Of a DNA stretch of 64,000 nt, positions 46,796-57,725 are shown in pieces; positions within the stretch are counted from its first letter, which is position 1; each line of letters opens with the position of its first letter. The notes beneath the pieces are model-generated. The model ran no database searches, was not told the DNA's origin, and saw nothing but the letters and a program-made list of their open reading frames with translations. Source of the DNA: Sitta carolinensis (lineage: Eukaryota; Chordata; Aves; Passeriformes; Sittidae); NCBI GenBank assembly GCA_032173965.1, contig JAVUNC010000006.1:39713870-39777869 (forward strand). The letters run 5' to 3'. The translations under genes and the position numbers were made by a program.

Positions 46796-49172
46796 GTAAG
46801 ACAAGAGAGAAGGAGGAGAGCAGGCACTGGTGAAAGTGTAGACTCAGTCACTGCAGCCCTGTCCAGTCCAGACCTAGAAGAAGCCTGCCTGGCATGAGAG
46901 ATCTCTGACCCATTTGGCCACTGGCCCTTCTACTAAGGATGCCAGCCTGGGGCTGGGTAGCATCAAGTGTAAGAGCTTTTATGATGTAGCCACCTGTTCA
47001 TGAAGAACTGCCTCCATCAATTCTTCAGTGTCAGTTTTCTCAAGTGTCTGACATTTAATCCTGCTAATGGCAGCTTCCCTCCTCCACGACTTCTTTCTCT
47101 CTGGGAGAAAGCGTGAACTGTGCAAGCAAGAAAATGAACCCTATTTTAGCTGGTTAACATCAGTTTTCATTGGCATCATACCTACAAAGCAGAAGATTTT
47201 GCTGGAGCACTGGAAGGCAGGGTATAGACAAAAAGCAAGAACAGAGAAGCAGTAGTAGTTAAAAGCAAGACGGAAAGGCAGGTGCAAGGGGAAAGAAAAG
47301 CACTTGTCTGGAAATATGTCCGAAAAGGGGGATCCCTCTGTTCTTTTCTGCTGAAGATTCTTTTGCATGTTCTCTTGTCCTCTGACCTCTCCCTCAACAC
47401 CACAAAATTTATCTCAGTATCTTTTACTTTCCTGGGAATTCAAAAAGCAGTTGAGAATTGCTGCAAATCAGGAGCTGGTGTTCAGCTGATCCAGCTTTCA
47501 CTGGGAGATTGAATGAAGAGCTCTTTTCCTTCCTCCTTATAGGGAAAACTCTGGCCTGAGAGCTGCACAGCTGGCCTGGGACAGGGCTCTCTGCTGCTGG
47601 TGGGGTTAGCATGGAGGTAATAGGTCAGCCTTGTTCTTTACCATCCTTGGGAGCTGCACCCTGATGGCTGGCAGCTCTGGTAGGTGCTGTTGCTATGGTA
47701 ACTGGCTCTGCTTTAAAACCATCCAAGTGGCAGTGCAGGGATGGAGGCACCTGCAATCCTTCCTGCTTAGGGGTGCACCCTCCTCACCACACTTCCACTA
47801 CCTGCTGCCTGCTTTTCTCCAGGTTCCCAGGACTCTGAGCTGCATTTTTGTCCACTCCTTTGTCTCTGTCTGTCACATCCTCCCTGGTTCATCGGGATTC
47901 TCACTAGTGTAAACAGCTGGCCTCTTGCATAGCATGGGAAATAATCAATTCCTAACCCATAAGAGATGGTCCAAATTCACAAGTAAATGGAATTTTAATT
48001 GCTTAATAAGCACAACTTTCACTCTGTTCTGTGCTGTGGCGAAAAAGCATATGTAGTATACTTCCTGTCTGTATTCAAGTACAGTCTTTACTCAAACACC
48101 TGTGACCAGTGATAAGGTTATCAGCACTATAAACCCCCAAATGATCACCAGCATTTGCTTCAAATGAGCTAACTAAAGTGCATTTTGATTACAGTTAGAA
48201 GCTAACTTTGCTTCACCCACTTAGTGCAAATCCTTGCATGTGTAGGATTCCATCACCAGAGGAGCAGGTGCACCAACACAGCTGGAGTTACTACCAGCTG
48301 CATGCTACCTTCCTCTTCTTCGTATCAACCTCTCTGTGTAATCGGTTACATCTAAAAGAATCTGAGGTAACATCAGCAAAAACCAGGCTTTGCCTTCCCA
48401 CTAGGAACAGGAGCCAGGGTAGCACCAGTGTTGACTGACTCATCTGTCAAGCCCTGTCCTTGCTGGGACTCACACCATTCCTCATGCCTGGGGAGATTCA
48501 TGGGCACGAGGTGGCCCTACCAACTTTCTTAAAGTGGATCAGTGTGTACTAACAATTTAGGATAGAGTAATCTTGAAGAAACTGAAAGTCAGTTTTCTTA
48601 AACCACAAGGATTTTTTTTTTTTTTTCCACTTCAGCTCCCTTGACTGTGGCTGACTTTCTGGTATTTCTCTTGAGTTTTCACTGCTGGCTGAAGAGTCTC
48701 TCTAGTTTAATGGCATCCATTAATCATACAACAATGCATCTCAGGAGCACAAGAGCTTAGAATTCAAGTTACAGTACTGATGAGTGTTGGTCTGACTTTT
48801 CAGGCTGAGGGTGCTCTAAGGTCAAGTCATAGACTTTAGGCTCTGTTCATATTTTGGGTGTAATGTGGGACACCCAGGATGCAGACAGCTGCTTGTTCGG
48901 GCACAAGAACAGACTTTCAGCTGAGCATGCTGAGTGCTCCAGGTCACAAGTTACTCTTGGGGCTGAGGTAAAGGGAATAAAGCCACTGTCACACTTTGTG
49001 GATTTGAAGGAGATCTGAGAGCTGCAATGACCCTCCCAAGAATTGTCCCAGTCTATATCAGTTTTAGCAGATCCTTACAAAGACCAGGGCCTCAGTGTCT
49101 CATGCCCACTGCCCACTCTTCTAAAAGCAGATGAACATCTTATGTACTCTTTGTTCTCTGTGTTTTCCCTAG
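46796..49172. other. Non-coding DNA with one X-box
   Basis: No gene is recognised. The only specific motif noted is the X-box at 47689-47702, listed separately. Confidence 0.55.
47689..47702. promoter_or_regulatory. RFX X-box-like site
   Basis: GTTGCTATGGTAAC fits the RFX consensus in both half-sites apart from one transition in the left one. It is the third site of this type within about 8 kb. Confidence 0.55.
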
Positions 49173-49281
49173 AACAGTTTGTCAGGTTGCTACCAAGGTA
49201 TCCAGTTTTTCCAGTGCTAAAGGATCCAAAGTCAGAACTGTCTTCTCTCAGATGCCTTGTGGATGCTGTGACGATCTGCAG
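49173..49281 (+). other. Weak candidate exon
   Basis: A pyrimidine-rich tract ending in TTTTCCCTAG precedes 49173, and CTGCAG|GTACAG follows 49281. The 109 bases between are open in two frames. I recognise neither reading. A coding exon of this length would shift phase. Evidence is limited to the splice-like borders. Confidence 0.18.
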
Positions 49282-52228
49282 GTACAGTGAGAAGCAGCTT
49301 TCCAGGCCATCCTCCCCCTTCTAGCTGGATACAAAAGCAATTGAAGATCTTTGGCTCGAGTTTGCAGAAATGAACTAAAAATGGCCTTCAAGGGATTCCT
49401 TAATCAGCTTTTCCTAGTTCTCTTGCCAAGATGGTATTCAAAGGAAAATGTCATGGTCTGATCACAGCCTACAGATCACCAGTCAGACTACTCTGTGCTA
49501 GACACTCCTGGGTTTGCTGCATGATCCTTGTTTCAAGGCCTTGGGTAAGCACTATGGTGTGCACTGCAGAAGGGCTGCACTGGTACCTTTCATCTGCACA
49601 GCCGGCAGTTGTTTTGTCACATTTTTAGGATACAGGATCCTTTGTGTTACCATAATCCTGTGCTTTACATGTCTTCAGAGCCTTGTTACAGCTGTGAAAG
49701 TACAATAGTGCAGAAGCAGATGAGATACGCCCTTTTACAACGCCTATGTAGCCTTAGAGAGCCCTTTAAGGAAGGTCCCTTTGGAGAAAGACTTCGCCTG
49801 TTTGTGCGTTACATTACTCCCCTTGTACATACGCTCACAGAGTATTTGGAGTAACTCATTCTTCCCACATTTTAAACTATGTTTCAGTAGCCAGGCCCTT
49901 GAATTTGCACATTAATCAGCCAGACTCATTGAGCTGATTCTCTGGAGTCCTACTGACACGTAAGAGATCCATCCTGCCTTTCCCATGCCTTCCATGTACC
50001 CCATTCCTTTTGCAGTCTGTGTCAGGCATAATGACTCAGCAAATGCACATGCTTCTTGTTGACAGCGCAGGCATACACAATGTTGAATATTATATGTCCT
50101 TTTATTTATCTTGCCCAAGTGCAAATTTGACTACAGACTGTTCCATTGTCACTATAATATTTTGTTCAACCTCCCAGCTTCCTTCAAGAGAGGAAACAGC
50201 CTGCAGGTGCTGCAAACCCTTTTTGTTCCTTTATAACTAGAAGAAACTACGCTATTCCTCTAAGGCTTTTAGTCTGACTTGATCCTGGCTCACCTACCTG
50301 CCTGCTTTTCTCTGGAGAGCTGGCAGGTGAATATTTTCAGTAATTTACTTTAGAGCTGTTCTATCATCCTGCTATTTATTTCTGTCATAAATTATGCCCA
50401 GAGGTTAGGATGCTCTCATTTTCCCACTCACAAAGGAACCAAAGGAAAATATTCTGCAGTGCACTGAGGCATTTTTGGGTGGCTTGTAAATATTTCCAGA
50501 GGCAGATATACTGGGGAATGAAAAGAGCTGTAGTCTCTACCTGGTAAGCATTGCCTGAATTAACCTGCAGCTTCTAGGTTATGCAACAGGGAGCAGTTGT
50601 GCTCATACAGCCCCCTTTTCCCACTGTGATTTACATCCAGTGTCTGCAAGATTCACCAGCTGGTGCTTCAAAGCATACTGAAGAAATAAAAAATAAAAAT
50701 AAAAATAAAAAAAAACCTTGAGAGATTATAGCTTACTCCTCATGCAGTGGTTTGACTCATTAAAATCAGTGGAGCAATTTTCAGTGACTTCTCTGGGATT
50801 GGATCAAGCTCTAAAAGCACAAGGCTTGAGAACTGGACTGCAGCCAATTAACTTAAGAGAAGCAGAATTCCAAGTGAGTTTTCATTTTTAATTCAGAAGC
50901 TAAATAAAATTGAACATCAGTGCATTTAGATGGGTTAGCTCCAAGAAAAATCCAGGGAACTGAAGGAAGTGATATTTCTTGTGTGTTTGCCTCTTCTTAG
51001 CTATACCCTAAGGGGCTGGTTGCTCTACAAAGCAGTATCAGTTACCCAACAATGCACTACTGCTCTTATTATTACTAAATGCCTATGTGCTCATTGTAGA
51101 CTAGGACTCCAGCAAGCTGGGCAATAGATGAGTATAGAGCAAAGAGATGGCCCTTGCCTTCCAGAACATCACAGAGTCTAGATTTACCATTTTATGCTGA
51201 ATTTGCTGATGGGTGGTGTTGCACCACAAAAAGTGTTTGTTTGTTTTTTTTTCATGTTGAAGTCAAATACGTTCCTAGTGTCCCAAGAAGGTGACAGGGA
51301 GGTTTGAGCTTCTTGCTTTGACAGAAAATATAAAACATTAAGTCCTGGTTTTACCACTCAGATTCCCCTATGTTTTGTTGGAAAACACCTGCAGAAGCTT
51401 ATTCAGCATGAGGGTGAACTTGGTTGTATCATACAGGCTTGTTTACAAAATGCAGCATTGCCTGCCTCAAGGTCAAATGGGTACCTTGTGCCAAGTCTCC
51501 CTGCCCCAGTCTAGGTAGCAAAAGAGAATTAGCCTATACTATCTCAATACTTCATGAGTATGTGCCTTCCTCAGAAATATTTCTTTTCTGCATTTTTTTT
51601 TTTCCTTCAGCATGCCCTGATTTCCTGCCCTTTCCTTTGATACCTGTCTTTGGTTTTTGTCTTTTCTAATAGCATCAACTAATCAACGTCTGCAGATAAC
51701 TTCTCTGGAGAAGGGGAAACATACAAAAATAATAGTTGCAAATCTCTCCCTATAATTCGCTTGGTTTTTGAGGTGCAAAAATAGACCTAATTATTTAATT
51801 TTTTGAGAGGCTACTGTGCTTCTTGTGTTTAGATGAGCCATAATCATGTTCCTCCAGACCTCAGGAAAGGGAGCTCAAGAAATCCCAGAAGAAAAGGTTG
51901 TCCCTGTTTCCAGCTTTTCCTGTCAAAACCTTTGCCAATGTGAGATAAAAACCCCAGTATGAGCAAAGAAAGAATAAAGGAGAAGAGAGGGAAAGCAACT
52001 CAGAAACTTGGGGGTAGTTCTGGCTCTGGTCCAGCAGCTGGTGCTCATCTTTGACAGGTACAGGGAAAAATCAGACTGAAGAGGGATCTCAAGCAAGCAA
52101 ACAAACAAATCACCTAAATGAACAAGCTGGGTAATAAAGTAGAGCTGAGAATCAGTAGCTAACGAACACATCTCTGTCACCGCACGGCTTTCTCCTGGGT
52201 AGAAGGGGAGTCAATTACCCACCTTCCA
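49282..52228. other. Non-coding DNA, short AAAAT repeat
   Basis: No gene is seen. An (AAAAT)n-like stretch lies at about 50682-50716. The sequence at 50745-50835 resembles an old palindromic amniote repeat (see findings) but I cannot name it. Confidence 0.55.
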
Positions 52229-52470
52229 ACAAGCTATTGATCAAGCTGCTGCCATGTATTGAATTGGAGACCTGGACACCCTGCATGTGGCTCTTTGATT
52301 TTCTCTCTCTCTGTAGTAGCACGTGGATGGAAGCCAGATGAGCCAGCACAGGACTATCGATCAATCCACCTCCCTCCATCCCCCTCCTCCTCCTCCTCTT
52401 CTTCACCCCAGTTGCCATGGTAACCACGGCTGCTGCTGCAGCAGCAGCAGCAGCAGCAGCACTGTTTACC
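52229..52470. promoter_or_regulatory. Motif-dense candidate regulatory element with X-box and triplet repeats
   Basis: The interval holds an ATTGATC word at 52236-52242, TATCGATCAATC at 52355-52366 (ONECUT-like, opposite orientation), a TCC triplet run at about 52382-52399, a perfect X-box-type GTTGCCATGGTAAC at 52411-52424, and (CTG)3(CAG)7 at 52430-52459. A pyrimidine-rich tract ending in CTCTGTAG lies at about 52300-52318, so an exon start is also possible. Such a concentration of distinct words in 240 bases suggests regulation, which is inference. Confidence 0.45.
52430..52459 (+). repeat. (CTG)3(CAG)7 triplet repeat
   Basis: Three CTG units pass directly into seven CAG units, so the junction is self-complementary and can form a hairpin. 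A plus-strand frame reads it as a Ser run (104-codon frame at 52323-52637), probably not coding. Confidence 0.9.
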
Positions 52471-53547
52471 TGGTCTATTTATTTTCCTTTTCAATATCCT
52501 TCCCTTCCCCCCACTGCTCTCACCTTGGCATGATATTGGCAAAACACTCAGCAGTTATAAAAGGGATGAATTTTTATGACTCTGAGGAGGACAATGCAGT
52601 TCTCGGCTCTACTTTATCACCCAGTTTATTCATTTAGTTGATTTGTTTCTGAGGAATCATTGCCTATAAACAACAGATATCTCAGTCACCAACTAGGTCA
52701 TGCTCCAGACATGGAGGAGTACCTGTCAGTCCAAAAATACAGGTCTCCTTCATATGGGTTAAGTGTGCCTGTACTAAGATGCACATTTTCTTCTTATATA
52801 TTGCCCAAGAGTGCCAACAGAGAACTTATTTCACTTATTGCAGGTATGCCATCATTTACCAGCTGTTAATCTCACATTACTCCTGGGACAGTATATTATA
52901 AACATCAGCTGCACCAGCATTTCTTTCAGGTCTTAAACCACCTTTGTAAGTTGTATTGAGGGTGCAGTGTCTTACAGGGACCAGCTGCTATGGAAGGAAC
53001 AGTAACCAGAGTCATCTCCCATAGAAGGCCTTTACAGAATGTTCATCATGGCTTCCAGCTGCATACACTGAGCAGTTCTGTTTCTGGCTCTTCCCAGTTC
53101 AACAGCATTTCCAATCATCCTTGCAATCTTCCCAAGTGGCAATGCAGTCTTGCCCCATCTCTTTCCTCATATTGCTTTCATTGCCTGAAAATGCCTTTCC
53201 TTTCCCAGGCAGGATGACAGTCATGCTGCAAAGACCAAACAGTAGATAAATGAACAACATTCATTTCCCCCCTCCTGAATGTGTTATTTTTTGTGCTGAA
53301 TCATCCATCTGCTGATTCTCAGTGTAGGATTCTCTGCTGAAAAAGGCTTTGAGCAGGGTATGAAATATAAGATATACAAACAAAAAATATTTCTTAGAAT
53401 GTAATACAGGTGTCCACCTTGCTTCAAAAGGCTTCCTGGCTTCCTTTTAATTGAAATTCTTCACCCAAGTCTCATATTCCTGATTCTTTCCACTGTAAAG
53501 CCATCAAAACCCTCCCAGGAGACTCCCAGTTTTCCTCATAATTCAGT
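52471..53547. other. Non-coding DNA, no feature recognised
   Basis: About 1.1 kb without a gene or nameable repeat. Confidence 0.55.
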
Positions 53548-53814
53548 ATGATTGATACAGGATGTAAAAAATCAGTTGATGTTATCAAGACCATATTATG
53601 TCGCCTTGAAGCAAAGCATTATAGGATAAACTGTGGAATTTGCTACTGCATGATATTAGGGAAGCGAATACTGTATTTTAAAGAAAAAAGAGACATCTCT
53701 AAGAAACAGAAAGGCACTGGGAATTTGGTGAAAGGAAATTCCAACTGCCAGTGCTGGGAGGCACAGGAGGACAGTGGGGAGTCCTACTTAATCCTTGTGT
53801 TTTGTCTGCCCTAG

Positions 53815-54087
53815 ATCACTGCCATGCCGGGAGTATTCAAGCCATCATCCCTGCCTCTGAACAGTTTGGCTAATCTCACTCTGTCAGATATGCTACCAAG
53901 TTCAACTGCCCTAGAATGTCCCTTTATGCAGGAGCTCAGATCCAAGACTGGCTGGGCACTGATTAAGAACGAGCAAGTCTTGGACAGACTCTGCAAAATG
54001 AGACTGGAATTGGGTATCCAAGCACTACGACAGAGGAGGGCCTCACCTCAGTGGGGGACAATTGATTCAGAGCACCATGAGATAGAG
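53815..54087 (+). CDS. Candidate coding exon, unknown protein
   Basis: This 273-base stretch is open in one frame, closed in the other two plus-strand frames, and an exact 91 codons. It is preceded by a good 3' splice site (TTGTGTTTTGTCTGCCCTAG) and followed by GAG|GTGTGT, an acceptable donor, so it would be a phase 0-0 exon. The peptide starts ITAMPGVFKPSSLPLNS, has a mixed middle with ECPFMQELRSKTGWALIKNE, then a helix-like basic stretch (LDRLCKMRLELGIQALRQRR) and an acidic end. I recognise no family. A stop at 53812 directly abuts the acceptor; the same frame is open upstream to about 53548, so an old reading frame broken by one stop is an alternative. Chance opening of this length is not rare, so the call is tentative. 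Confidence 0.3.
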
Positions 54088-55605
54088 GTGTGTGTTTGAC
54101 TGGCTGGAGCAGTGGTCTGATGTGACATGGCAAGATATATGATACTAATGCAAATTGTTACTAGTTATTAACTGATGAAATTGTTATGCCCATAAGGCAC
54201 TTAACACTCTGCAGGAACAGAAAAGAGCCCAGACCCTGCTGTCAGGAATGGAAGCTATAAAAAGGCAAGCACAGACCAATAGTGAAAGGAAAACAATATA
54301 GAAGGGGTATAATGAGAAGCAGCACATGGTGTTGTAGTCACAATTTATGTCTGGTTTTGCAAAGAAAGGTTTGCATGATTGCAAGATATTTGGTGCGGGG
54401 GAGAGTGTATGACGTCATAGGTCTGTCAGATGCATGAATGATTTTTGATACATTGGTCAACTAAAAGCAAATTGGATGGGTGAGAAGCTGGTTCAGATAT
54501 ACTTAATTTCATTAAAACAAAAAAACAATATAAGACCCTTTCCCTCAGCTCGGAAGTAGATTGCAACAGGACTTTGTATTTTCTCAGACTTCAGAAAATC
54601 CACACAGGCTGCAGCTCCTAAAACACACGGAAGAAAGAGCTTTTAACTGGTGCTTGGAATCAATAGAACACGAAACTGTAGGGGATCACACTATCTTAGC
54701 TGCAGAAAGCTGACCTGAGTAGAGATGCTGCTGCAAAAGGTGGAGCAAATAGGTATTAGGGAACAGCATGAAAGGGCGTGAGGAGACTGGTAGGGCTAGC
54801 AAAATCTCACATTATTAGTGGAGGAGACAAGGGAGAAGCATACTGGAAAAGATGAATGTGCAGTCTTGCACAGGTGACTTTCATTGTGACAAGTTCCTTA
54901 AACTCAGTTAAGTGAGAAGTAGTAGATAAATTCAAGCCAGGAACATGACAGTGTGCTGCAGAGATGACCTTTCTAGCTCCATTTGCTGTGTACTGCAGGG
55001 AGGAGAGGTGCATGTCTGATCTAGGATATGAATGCTATCGCAATAAAGATGAGAGATGTAGAGCCCTTGATACAATGGCTACAGAAACAAAGATCTTGAT
55101 AACATTGGGTGTGAAGAAAAATTAGTTTGTCCACAAATGGGACGGGTGAAGTAAGAGAGAGAGGAATTGCAACACCTAAGCCACAAAGGGTGGCCTAGGT
55201 GAAAAAGAAAATCAATGACCAACAAGTTTAAGAAAGATTAGGATATAATTTTTATCCAGTATTTTAATTAATGGCAAGATGTACAAGAGGGAGTATGCAT
55301 TCAGGAAACCAAATGATAGTCTGACCCAGCCCAGCCTGTCTTTTCCACAAAACATTAGCGTTTCACTAAGCACACGCTGCTGTGCTGTTTCATCAGACAC
55401 GCCGCTCTGGTGTGTATCATATGATATGGCAGCCACTCAGGCAGGCGGGAGCAACGCAGCCTGTAATTTCCTGGTCATATGTAACTGGGTGGGGAAGCGC
55501 CTGATCCTTGGGCTGAGTAGTGCTGGAAAGGCACCGTGAAGCACCCTGCTCTGCTGTTCGAGGCAGCTGAGGTGTTGCTCTTGCTGTTCCGGCAGACATT
55601 CCCCA
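54088..55605. other. Non-coding DNA, no feature recognised
   Basis: About 1.5 kb of AT-leaning DNA leading to the CpG island. No gene or nameable repeat is visible. Confidence 0.6.
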
Positions 55606-56780
55606 GGGCATCCCAATGCTCTTACGCTCTCGTACACCTACGGCACCCTCCCGTAACCTGTTCCGCTGCGCGCACCCCTTCTCTTTCCCACGTTCCCAGC
55701 CTTTTGCCGCTGTGAGGCCTGCGGGTCTGAGCGCGGCACACTCGCTTCCCCAGGGGCACGACGGTCCCCGCCGCCCTCCCCGCCGGCCCGAACGGAGGCA
55801 GGGCCCGCGCTGCGGCGTTTATGGGGGAACGCTGCGGGCTGCGGAGCGAAGCGGGGCGGCCTCTCCCGGCAGCTTTGCTGGCCTGCGCGGGGCCGGGGCA
55901 CCGCCTCGCTGCTCCCCGCCTCCCGGCCATGGCCGCGGCCGTAGCCTCCCCGCCGGGCCGCCCGCCCAGCACGCCCCGGCCCCCCCACGACCCTCTCCAG
56001 GCGAGCGTTGCTTGTGGGATTTTTTTTTGTTTTCTTTTTTTCCTTGTGTTTTTTTTTTTTTTTTTTTTTCCCTTTCATTTTTTTTTCCCCTTTCCTGCTC
56101 CGAGACATTTTCCTACGTGCGTTTTTCTCCAGTCGAGCTAATTTACGAGCTGGGTTTGGCGAGCGCCGCCGTTGCCGGCCCCAGCGCGGCGAGGGCGGCG
56201 CAGGGTAGGGGGGCTCCCGCTGGGCTCCCCAGCCGGGGAAGCGCGCGTCTCCCCGCCCGACCTGAGCTGTAATTTCCGGCAGACATTTGAGTTCTCCGAC
56301 ATCTGCACCAAGGCGCGGCAGCTCCCAGCAACCCCCATGGCCGGGAGCGGGGCCGCCCCTCCTGCCTCCTCCCCAGCCATTTGTGTTTTACTCATTTCCT
56401 GCTCCCAGTAATGAGGCCAGCGATGCCGGGGTGGCGGTGGTGCTGCTGAGAAGGCGGATTGTTAAACACACACACACATGGATGTTTTTGTTTCAGGATG
56501 AATTTTTAGTGCTCGTGAAAGGGAGGGACTAAGCGGAGCTCGCTGGAGCCTGGCACAGGACCAGCAAGATTCCCGGCAGCCTTCTGCCAAAAGAATCCAG
56601 ACTTCCAGCCCCCCGCCCCGGCTCCTGTGGCCCCTTTTTGTTCCGCTCTCTTCCCCCCTCGGCTCTTCAGGGGCCTCTCTCGCGGCGTCAGCGCTGCCCG
56701 GGTCCCGCAGACCCCCTGCCCACCCACGCCTGAGTCCCTTCACCGCCTCAGCACAAAGTTCCTCCCGCCGTGCAAACACG
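55606..56780. promoter_or_regulatory. CpG island, best promoter candidate in the window
   Basis: CpG dinucleotides and GC content rise sharply from about 55606, peak at 55730-55990 and 56160-56360, and fall off by about 56780. The island is split by T-rich runs at about 56020-56095. Overlapping long frames on both strands (218 codons plus, 156 minus, with Arg/Pro/Ala or Lys runs) are typical composition artefacts. In birds an island over 1 kb usually marks a promoter with unmethylated CpG. I found no clear TATA box or identifiable first exon, so the direction of transcription is open. Confidence 0.7.
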
Positions 56781-57512
56781 CTGCAGTCCTGACCCCTGAC
56801 TCCTTAATCCCAATTTTTCTTCTCGGTCGTCTATGGAATTACTGGAGGAGGGTGGACGGAGGCTGTGATATTGACATCCTCGGAGTCGAAAACAACTAGA
56901 GGCCAAATCGTTTCATTGCAGCAGTGACTTGAAGTAGGTGAAATGTCGACAGAATTACTCAACACCACAGCCCAAACTCTCGGTACAGAAAATAAACAAA
57001 CCTTCTAGTGATGTTTTGTATAGTCTCCAGCCCAGCCCCAACCCACCCATCTTGTTTCATTTCCCAAGAGACCTAAGGGACGTGAGTCTCCTGGCATGTG
57101 ACTATCTTCACCTACACATCTGCCAGAGATGAACTCTGCCATTTGTCTCCTGTTACAGTGTACTAACAGGATTCTGCGGGTTTTGTTCAGTTTTGTTCTG
57201 TTTTTTTTAATTTGTCGTTAAAGCAAAAAGAACAAAAAAATTTTTTGGCTGAAGCTATCAGCTAATTTTTGGTTGCTTGCAAATGCCAAGGCCAGCAGGA
57301 TCCAGGAATTCATCTGCTGGTGCCAGCAAGAAAGCACTGACCCAAACAAGGGAGCCAGAATTTGGACTGCAGTCCTTGCCAGGGATCAGCAAGAGGCCAG
57401 AGAGACCATGCTGCTGAGTCATCACCGCTCCAGCTGCTACAAGCCTTTTCTGGGGACGCGGCTGTTGCTAAGATTCCTGGGAGCTGACTGATTGCTCCTT
57501 CTATAGTCATGT

Positions 57513-57514
<2 letters not shown>
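56781..57514. other. Transition DNA between CpG island and CA repeat
   Basis: No gene is recognised. It could include a 5' untranslated exon or first-intron sequence of an island-driven transcript, but nothing in it proves this. Confidence 0.45.

Positions 57515-57568
<54 letters not shown>
57515..57568 (+). repeat. (AC)27 microsatellite
   Basis: A perfect 54-base dinucleotide repeat. It abuts the next GC-rich block directly. Z-DNA potential is known for such repeats. Confidence 0.97.
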
Positions 57569-57569
<1 letters not shown>

Positions 57570-57572
<3 letters not shown>

Positions 57573-57725
57573 AAGGAGCAAGGAGCAGCAGCTGGGGCGA
57601 GCTCGGAGCGAGCACACAGCCTGCTGGCCGTGCGCGGCCAGGCTCGGCGGCTGTGCGGCGCTTGGTGCCCCGCGGCAGCCGCGCTGCGCTGCTGCTCGGG
57701 GCTCCTTTTGCAGGCATAGAGCTAC
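57570..57725. promoter_or_regulatory. GC-rich, CpG-rich block next to CA repeat
   Basis: A short CpG-dense segment with a small hairpin (CTGGCCG at 57624-57630, CGGCCAG at 57635-57641). It may be a shore of the main CpG island or a separate alternative promoter. Minus-strand frames through it are GC-driven. Confidence 0.5.

Noticed and set aside
55616..56272. 218-codon plus-strand open frame, the longest in the window
   Set aside because: It lies in a CpG island, reads Arg/Pro/Ala and then a Phe run from poly-T, and is shadowed by long minus-strand frames; composition explains it.
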